From contig NAOQ01000052.1 in the NCBI GenBank assembly GCA_002751075.1, positions 30,467 through 41,105 of the forward strand: a DNA stretch of 10,639 bases. The letters run 5' to 3'. This document shows, in pieces, positions 9,501 through 10,639 of the stretch (position 1 is the stretch's first letter; each line of letters opens with the position of its first letter). The notes beneath the pieces are model-generated. The model saw only the letters and a list, made by a program, of their open reading frames with translations. It was not told where the DNA came from and searched no databases. The stretch comes from Ichthyophonus hoferi. Taxonomy: Eukaryota > Opisthokonta > Ichthyosporea > Ichthyophonida > Ichthyophonidae. A program made the position numbers and the translations under genes.

Positions 9501-9567
9501 TAGCATAGATACTCTACTATACTATACCTCTTTCCTATTGTACTTTACACTGGCTTTACCGCCATAA
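112..9567 (+). CDS. SCFD2: SCFD2-like Sec1/Munc18-family protein, 5'-partial, 14 exons in window
   Basis: Gene-level entry for the exons listed separately below. SM proteins are cytosolic clamp-shaped proteins that bind SNAREs and syntaxins in membrane trafficking; SCFD2 is a poorly characterised member, so its precise partner is not known here. Thirteen exons join into 534 codons with all intron phases matching, plus a less certain last exon of 31 codons. The joined product follows, in order, the human SCFD2 protein as I recall it: PAFDSFFPLCPLD, LQVECFVAGHSAQLL, LIVVDRTVDIAG, IPMRLQSNPGRVTDKQLL, GDLVPVDKQ, and VLGGITTAEI. The start codon and N-terminal exons lie upstream of base 1. Exons are visibly less AT-rich than introns. 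No in-frame stop interrupts the joined frame, so the gene looks functional. Family call is very firm; the orthology label rests on memory alignment only. Confidence 0.9.
216..759 (+). other. Intron 1
   Basis: A 544-bp phase 1 intron. It contains short TA-rich stretches (about 238-300 and 380-455) and a long pyrimidine tract (about 691-755) leading into the acceptor TCCTTATAG. I see no gene, RNA or mobile element. Minus-strand open frames here are compositional. Confidence 0.8.
760..899 (+). CDS. SCFD2: SCFD2 exon 2
   Basis: Acceptor TTCCTTATAG, donor TTG|GTATGT. Two bases complete a split Ala codon, then 46 codons read YLEKQMGGLDRLTG and on to LGDINDVNIHMLPPLVQKQ, ending HLLAATL. The LGD motif and following helix match the human LGDVDS... 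region that leads into the central SM domain. The end is phase 0. The exon is clearly less AT-rich than its flanks, and only this frame is open throughout. Confidence 0.88.
900..1445 (+). other. Intron 2
   Basis: A 546-bp phase 0 intron, extremely A/T-rich with poly-A patches (about 1145, 1260 and 1365-1390). Acceptor region TTTCTGATTCATTAG. No tandem array, gene or mobile element recognised. Confidence 0.78.
1446..1554 (+). CDS. SCFD2: SCFD2 exon 3
   Basis: The acceptor chosen is GATTCATTAG ending at 1445; donor is GAG|GTGAGA. The 36 codons begin LSMLNSLELQVECFVAGHSA and end RELRALQMRAQG, plus the first base of a split Gly. LQVECFVAGHSAQLL matches human VREECFAVGSLSQVI. A second CAG at 1492-1494 also looks like an acceptor but would shift the frame into an early stop. 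The start at 1446 is therefore fixed by phase as well as homology. Confidence 0.85.
1555..1955 (+). other. Intron 3
   Basis: A 401-bp phase 1 intron holding a G-rich patch (1629-1653), then an alternating purine-pyrimidine tract with a TGTA tetranucleotide core (see repeat entry), then AT-rich sequence to the acceptor CTTACTGGCAG. No gene seen. Confidence 0.8.
1664..1751 (+). repeat. (TGTA)n microsatellite in an 88-bp purine-pyrimidine alternation
   Basis: The core 1681-1734 is about 13.5 exact TGTA copies. The surrounding sequence keeps strict purine-pyrimidine alternation from 1664 to 1751. It lies about 110 nt downstream of the exon 3 donor, and each unit pair contains the donor-like string GTATGT. 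Confidence 0.95.
1956..2132 (+). CDS. SCFD2: SCFD2 exon 4 (SM signature VDRTxDxxG)
   Basis: Acceptor TTACTGGCAG, donor AAG|GTACTG. Two bases complete a Gly, then 58 codons include ATLIVVDRTVDIAGPLF and SDSLADRIINTVSD. The strand LIVVDRTVD is the hallmark of SM proteins (human SCFD2 has VVFVDRTLDLTG, and Sly1 and Vps33 have an I/LDRxxDxxTP version). The AG after VDRTVDI replaces the TP of core SM proteins, as in human SCFD2, which supports the subfamily call. The frame runs open 24 codons past the donor before a stop. Confidence 0.93.
2259..2284. repeat. Short inverted repeat (hairpin)
   Basis: The 9-bp arms TATATCCTA (2259-2267) and TAGGATATA (2276-2284) are perfectly complementary around an 8-nt spacer. 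This is intronic with no assigned role, and could be chance in AT-rich DNA. Confidence 0.6.
2426..2774 (+). repeat. 16-bp minisatellite, about 22 copies
   Basis: The unit is approximately TATAGGTAGTATAGTA, varying mainly at G/A and G/C positions (GGTAGT, GGCAGT, AGATAGT, GGGTAGT). Each canonical unit contains TATAG|GTAGTA, a donor-like string on the sense strand. Neighbouring variants cluster, as expected from local unit duplication. Confidence 0.93.
3301..3488 (+). CDS. SCFD2: SCFD2 exon 5
   Basis: Acceptor AATATTGGCAG, donor AAG|GTGATA. Two bases complete an Asp, then 62 codons begin INDDAGDPIIDSYMG and end MMKERNALQQLRK. The first half is acidic and Gly-rich and looks like a variable loop. 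The second half (FIHPGDAIAGPLLADM, then the KERNALQQLRK helix) corresponds to human NVVAPGCL...ALWEALLNTKHKEAVMEVRR. Phase 0 at the end joins directly to exon 6. Confidence 0.9.
3489..4028 (+). other. Intron 5
   Basis: A 540-bp phase 0 intron of AT-rich, mostly unique sequence. It includes an 11-bp inverted repeat, TGATATATATA (3587-3597) against TATATATATCA (3616-3626). The acceptor is CCCTCTATCTAG. No gene or element recognised. Confidence 0.78.
4029..4160 (+). CDS. SCFD2: SCFD2 exon 6 (GRVT motif)
   Basis: Acceptor CTCTATCTAG, donor AAG|GTAGTC. The 44 codons begin VLVTTMTKDKIPMRL and include NPGRVTDKQLLTFLDALKK, ending SSVEK. This is one of the most conserved segments: human reads ENLPIKMSMGRVTPGQLMSY. 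The donor departs from consensus at +4 to +6 (GTAGTC) and is followed almost at once by a long pyrimidine run. Confidence 0.93.
4161..4678 (+). other. Intron 6
   Basis: A 518-bp phase 0 intron. It begins with a 72-nt pyrimidine-only run and continues with relatively G/C-rich unique sequence at about 4285-4460 in which I recognise nothing. A second C/T-rich half leads to the acceptor CTCTCTAG. Confidence 0.8.
4169..4240 (+). repeat. 72-nt uninterrupted polypyrimidine run just after the exon 6 donor
   Basis: Only C and T occur from 4169 to 4240, starting 8 nt inside the intron. Such tracts normally sit before acceptors. U-rich tracts just downstream of weak donors are known TIA-1-type enhancer sites, so a splicing role is possible but not shown. 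Confidence 0.9.
4679..4771 (+). CDS. SCFD2: SCFD2 exon 7
   Basis: Acceptor CTATCTCTCTAG, donor AAG|GTATTT. The 31 codons begin HTHLIQVALATIQAMQ and end NGTWDELLAAQK. Human has LLQLGLATAQTL...KWDNFLAFER at this place. The exon is phase 0 at both ends, so skipping it would keep the frame. Confidence 0.92.
4902..4990. repeat. AT-only pentanucleotide patch forming an inverted repeat
   Basis: TATTA-type units on the left (about 4925-4945) are followed by TAATA-type units on the right (about 4956-4989). The two halves are reverse complements and could fold into a long AT hairpin. Confidence 0.75.
5171..5267 (+). repeat. Two pentanucleotide runs (TAGTA)n and (GATTG/TATTA)n
   Basis: Four exact TAGTA copies occupy 5171-5190. 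After about 20 nt, degenerate five-base units (TATTG, GATTG, GATTA, TATTA, TGTTA) run from about 5212 to 5267. Shared five-base periodicity with the upstream patch in the same intron is visible. Confidence 0.75.
5344..5436 (+). CDS. SCFD2: SCFD2 exon 8
   Basis: Acceptor CAATCGCGCAG, donor ATG|GTGGGT (non-consensus at +3 to +4). The 31 codons begin ELLMCAYQGTDSTG and end IDMLEDSRLTVM. This corresponds to human LLLQSIGESAMSVVLNQLL and is mostly helical in SM folds. Phase 0 at both ends. Confidence 0.88.
5437..5917 (+). other. Intron 8
   Basis: A 481-bp phase 0 intron. A G run (5463-5469) is followed by an 8-bp minisatellite (5505-5690), a short GTAT microsatellite (5741-5766) and AT-rich sequence. 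The acceptor is TTATCGCAG. Minus-strand Tyr/Thr/Ile-rich frames here are repeat translations. Confidence 0.8.
5505..5690 (+). repeat. 8-bp minisatellite AGGTATGT / AGGTATAT
   Basis: About 23 units alternate irregularly between AGGTATGT, AGGTATAT and a few AGGTGTGT. Each AGGTATGT unit is an 8-base match to the functional exon 9 donor (TTAG|GTATGT). The array starts about 70 nt downstream of the exon 8 donor. Confidence 0.93.
5918..6077 (+). CDS. SCFD2: SCFD2 exon 9
   Basis: Acceptor TTATCGCAG, donor TTAG|GTATGT. The 53 codons begin DVLQLILFMVGVMGDLVPVD and end AGAANTIL, plus the first base of a split Asp. GDLVPVDKQEEE matches human GELTVDKDLCEAEE. The exon's last nine bases, CTATATTAG, are the beginning of the 33-bp minisatellite that follows, so the open frame continues through six further donor copies. 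The first donor is preferred because exon 10 then aligns without an insert. Confidence 0.9.
6071..6370 (+). repeat. 33-bp minisatellite containing the exon 9 donor site
   Basis: ATATTAG|GT starts at 6071, 6104, 6137, 6170, 6203, 6236, 6269, 6300, 6331 and 6364. That is six 33-bp units, two 31-bp units, then one 33-bp unit. The unit joins nine exonic-type bases to 24 intronic-type bases (GTATGTGTTGTTATC and a pyrimidine-rich tail). In the exon frame each 33-bp unit adds 11 codons (GMCCYLYLSIL) with no stop. The unit clearly arose by tandem duplication across the exon-intron boundary. Confidence 0.97.
6078..6828 (+). other. Intron 9
   Basis: A 751-bp phase 1 intron. Its first 293 bases are the remainder of the 33-bp minisatellite. 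Then come a 175-bp alternating purine-pyrimidine tract and about 280 bases of unique AT-rich DNA to the acceptor GTTTAAAG. No gene seen. Confidence 0.8.
6373..6547. repeat. 175-bp perfect purine-pyrimidine alternation
   Basis: GTAT, GTGT, GCAT and CGTA units follow one another with no break in alternation from 6373 to 6547. Such tracts are candidates for left-handed Z-DNA under negative supercoiling. The open frames across it in both strands are repeat artefacts. Confidence 0.95.
6829..6946 (+). CDS. SCFD2: SCFD2 exon 10
   Basis: Acceptor TGGCGTTTAAAG, donor ACG|GTAATG. Two bases complete an Asp, then 38 codons begin NQSLEDSDTKLSILDDVLAV and end RMGYTIT, followed by two bases of a split Arg. 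SKIAVDELFTSLRDIAGAR is the human counterpart of the KLSILDDVLAVCIKKLRSL helix. The acceptor lacks a strong pyrimidine tract, but phase and homology both demand it. An ATG just upstream (6817) is intronic. Confidence 0.87.
6947..7207 (+). other. Intron 10
   Basis: A 261-bp phase 2 intron, the shortest seen. It ends in a long pyrimidine tract (about 7162-7205) before the acceptor TCTCTCAG. Nothing else recognised. Confidence 0.82.
7208..7280 (+). CDS. SCFD2: SCFD2 exon 11
   Basis: Acceptor CCCTTTCTCTCTCAG, donor GAG|GTAGGA. One base completes Arg, then 24 codons read SLLTQDDFTTTSTPYKPWLA and end TILE. Human has ARSLLKQF...SYKPLLKQVVEE here; the R-SLL and YKP-L landmarks fit. It is the smallest internal exon (73 bp) and is easily missed by gene finders. 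Confidence 0.88.
7281..7670 (+). other. Intron 11
   Basis: A 390-bp phase 0 intron. The first half is degenerate TACTA/TATTA sequence (about 7297-7480). The second half holds a diverged direct duplication that includes the branch point region (listed separately). Confidence 0.8.
7527..7662 (+). repeat. Diverged direct duplication around the intron 11 branch point
   Basis: Copy 1 (7527-7575) and copy 2 (7614-7662) share TTTAAAGTTC/TTTTAAGTTTC, then TCTAGTACTAACCATAA against TCTGGCACTAACTATGG, then TACAATTA against TGCAATTA. Copy 1 holds a perfect TACTAAC (7549-7555) and copy 2 a CACTAAC (7636-7642). CACTAAC lies about 29 nt before the used acceptor at 7670. Confidence 0.8.
7671..7759 (+). CDS. 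SCFD2: SCFD2 exon 12
   Basis: Acceptor TTAAAACTGCAG, donor TAA|GTAGGT. The 29 codons begin TTLVKQQEVPELQHQSFTGG and end SKIYSGF, plus two bases of a split Asn. Human DSVDIEHMSSGLTDLLKTGF aligns with EVPELQHQSFTGGLRSKIYSGF. The donor lacks a G at -1, and a second GT lies four bases downstream. Confidence 0.88.
7938..7997 (+). repeat. 30-bp tandem doublet within degenerate GTAT/ATAG sequence
   Basis: Two nearly identical 30-bp units (7938-7967 and 7968-7997) each begin ATATTGTATAATAGATG. They lie in a larger (about 7760-8135) low-complexity stretch built of related TAGTATG words. Confidence 0.85.
8613..8699 (+). repeat. 29-bp tandem repeat, three copies
   Basis: Units at 8613, 8642 and 8671 each start with CATT and share CAATAATC followed by CCTGC, CCTAC or CGTGC. 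A decayed fourth copy may follow at 8700. Confidence 0.88.
8875..9001 (+). CDS. SCFD2: SCFD2 exon 13 (GGxTxxE motif)
   Basis: Acceptor CATACTACTCTTAG, donor AAC|GTAAGT (strong). One base completes Asn, then 42 codons begin RFMATKPRPMDQSDVIVLV and continue LGGITTAEIRCITEIVSG, ending KGYN. Human reads MFMKVSRPHPSDYPLLILFVVGGVTVSEVKMV. The hydrophobic strand plus GG-I/V-T-x-x-E is the typical C-terminal SM signature. The end is phase 0. Confidence 0.93.
9002..9471 (+). other. Intron 13 (if the proposed last exon is right)
   Basis: A 470-bp phase 0 intron with a short TA run (9290-9310) and a threefold imperfect tandem repeat (see below). It ends in a strong pyrimidine tract, TTCTTTTTTTCCTGTTTAG. 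No other gene content seen. Confidence 0.55.
9179..9431 (+). repeat. Imperfect tandem triplicate, period about 95 bp
   Basis: The words TTTTAAACACTTTCCTG, TTTTAAAGCGCTTTCCTG and TTTTAAAACCGCTCTCCC recur at spacings of about 97 and 94 bp. Copies 1 and 3 also share a GCATT...TGTTTATT start. Copies 1 and 2 continue TTGG[TC]ATGTT[AG]ACAG, an acceptor-like end. Confidence 0.75.
9472..9567 (+). CDS. SCFD2: Probable terminal exon of SCFD2
   Basis: The acceptor CTTTTTTTCCTGTTTAG is the strongest after exon 13, and phase 0 is kept. The 31 codons begin HYIYTHIHTLSIDTLLYYTS and end in TAA at 9565-9567. The recalled human tail after the matching point is 30 residues long, and its NIPELLFATDRL resembles SIDTLLYYTSFL. 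The expected strand-STR motif is only weakly met (YIYTHI). Alternatives are a two-codon exon at 9723 (LL-stop), an exon at 10137-10259 (contains RSTILLKQMIP) and one at 10509-10616. Confidence is moderate. Confidence 0.5.
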   Translation, partial: HYIYTHIHTLSIDTLLYYTSFLLYFTLALPP

Positions 9568-9656
9568 ACCTACACTAAATATCTTTAAATCAACTTTAGT
9601 ATATTTTTATAAAACAAAAAAATCTATTTTGATGTTTTCTTTCTCCTGCGTAATAT

Positions 9657-9662
9657 ATTAAA
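9657..9662 (+). promoter_or_regulatory. Candidate polyadenylation signal ATTAAA
   Basis: ATTAAA lies 90 nt past the proposed stop and is followed by a long C/T-rich stretch. In AT-rich DNA such hexamers occur by chance. A canonical AATAAA further on (9890-9895) is an alternative. Confidence 0.25.
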
Positions 9663-9889
9663 TCTCTTTCCTCCCTTTCCCTCTTTCTCTCTCTGTTCTA
9701 CTATGGCTGATTCATATTACAGTTACTTTAGTTTTATTACTTGCTTTTCATGGGTGTGAAAGTATATATATATTGTAGAACATTTTATAATAATATCTTT
9801 AATTACACCTGTGAAAGTATTGCAAGTTAACTGAAGGAAAACATTTGTGATTGATTGGATAAAAGTAGGGAAGTACCTGACAAGGTACC

Positions 9890-9895
9890 AATAAA
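9890..9895 (+). promoter_or_regulatory. Candidate polyadenylation signal AATAAA
   Basis: This is the canonical hexamer, about 320 nt after the proposed stop. It would also serve the alternative two-codon terminal exon at 9723. There is no independent evidence of cleavage. Confidence 0.25.
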
Positions 9896-10365
9896 CATAC
9901 TTGTAACTAGGATAACCAGAGATAAAAATTAAAGATAAGTTAAACCAATAAGAGATCGGCATTCAGTCATATGTGCGTGTATATTGCAACAGCAATGGTT
10001 GTGAAACTGGACCATATCTTAAAAATTACAGCAAATATACCTATGCACTAATCTACCGGCACATATTCCTAGGTTCTTTTGGTGACCACAGGATTCTCCA
10101 CCGCAGAAAATGTATTGAAAAATGTTATTTTTTCAGATCAGAAATATGTTTAGATCTACAATATTATTAAAACAAATGATCCCATTATATCTAGTTATCA
10201 TAGCAGCATGTCTCACTTGTAGTGGGTTGGTTGGACTATTGATAAATATATATGTGTAGGTGAGCTGAGCAGAATGGAGTCGTGTAGTGGTTATAAAAGG
10301 TCGTAGTTTTATATACGTCCTCCTTCCTCCCTATCTTGGCTTAAGGGATATACATATATATATAC

Positions 10366-10413
10366 AAACATATATACAAATATATATACAAACATATATA
10401 CAAACATATGTAC
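10366..10413 (+). repeat. 12-bp tandem repeat, four copies
   Basis: Units AAACATATATAC, AAATATATATAC, AAACATATATAC and AAACATATGTAC follow one another exactly, inside a wider ATAC-rich tract to about 10440. Confidence 0.9.
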
Positions 10414-10639
10414 ACACATATACATGTACGTATACCTGTACACAAAAATATAAGCAATCATATATATATGTTTTAATAACCTAACTGTATATTTATAATT
10501 GCAACTAGACCATATTTATTCACTGTACATCCTTTGGTGTAGGTGGCCGGCATGTGTATGATTTTTATTCAATGGGCCTTGGTAGTTTATTCATTTATAG
10601 GCCTATATTTCATTAGTTTAGATAAATTTTAAATACTGA

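Larger units (their letters stand above)
9568..10639. other. 3' UTR and presumed intergenic DNA
   Basis: No gene could be recognised here. Open frames of 65-79 codons on both strands have no recognisable motif. The stretch about 9723-10260 is less repetitive than the introns; TIRs or coding homology were looked for by eye and not found. A 12-bp array lies near 10366. If the terminal exon lies further on, part of this would be intron. Confidence 0.5.

Noticed and set aside
9881-9889. Hairpin GTACC-TGACAA-GGTAC as a terminator or element end
   Set aside because: The 5-bp stem is too short to mean anything and no matching second copy or target duplication was seen.
9723-9962. 79-codon minus-strand open frame
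   Set aside because: No recognisable motif and no supporting splice or promoter signal. It overlaps the likely 3' UTR.
9973-10170. 65-codon plus-strand open frame with several Cys and Tyr
   Set aside because: Considered as a small secreted or zinc-binding protein, but there is no signal peptide, no regular Cys spacing and no recognised family.
1-10639. CRISPR-like reading of the regularly spaced repeats
   Set aside because: The repeats are directly adjacent tandem units without unique spacers, inside introns of a eukaryotic gene.

Overview
The window is a single-gene stretch of an animal (or close relative) nuclear genome: AT-rich, intron-dense, full of micro- and minisatellites, with canonical GT-AG introns and the standard code. 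No bacterial, phage, CRISPR, rRNA, tRNA or recognisable transposon feature is visible. The exact organism cannot be fixed from sequence; short introns (about 260 to 1170 bp), repeat load and strong similarity to the vertebrate-type protein suggest a non-model invertebrate such as a sponge or other early-branching or lophotrochozoan animal (inference).

The gene lies on the + strand. Joining exons by homology and splice phase gives 13 internal exons (112-215, 760-899, 1446-1554, 1956-2132, 3301-3488, 4029-4160, 4679-4771, 5344-5436, 5918-6077, 6829-6946, 7208-7280, 7671-7759, 8875-9001) and a probable terminal exon (9472-9567). The 13 internal exons keep one open frame of 534 codons with every phase matching. 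The product is a Sec1/Munc18 (SM) superfamily protein of the SCFD2 (Sec1 family domain-containing 2, alias STXBP1L1) type. Landmarks recalled from the human protein line up along its length: PAFxSxFPL, ECFxxG, VDRTxDxxG, GRVTxxQL, GxLxVDK and GGxTxxEI. The 5' exons, encoding very roughly 190 N-terminal residues, lie before the window.

The introns hold most of the unusual material. Several tandem arrays sit shortly downstream of donors and carry 5'-splice-site-like AG|GT motifs on the sense strand. The most striking is a 33-bp minisatellite (6071-6370) that copies the real exon 9 donor: ten AG|GT copies, the first seven in one frame with no stop. It runs almost directly into a 175-bp perfect purine-pyrimidine alternation. 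Intron 11 carries a duplicated branch-point/acceptor block, intron 13 a threefold repeat of about 95 bp with acceptor-like ends, and intron 6 opens with a 72-nt unbroken pyrimidine run beside a weak donor.

After about 9570 there is 3' UTR and probably intergenic DNA with no recognisable gene up to the window end.
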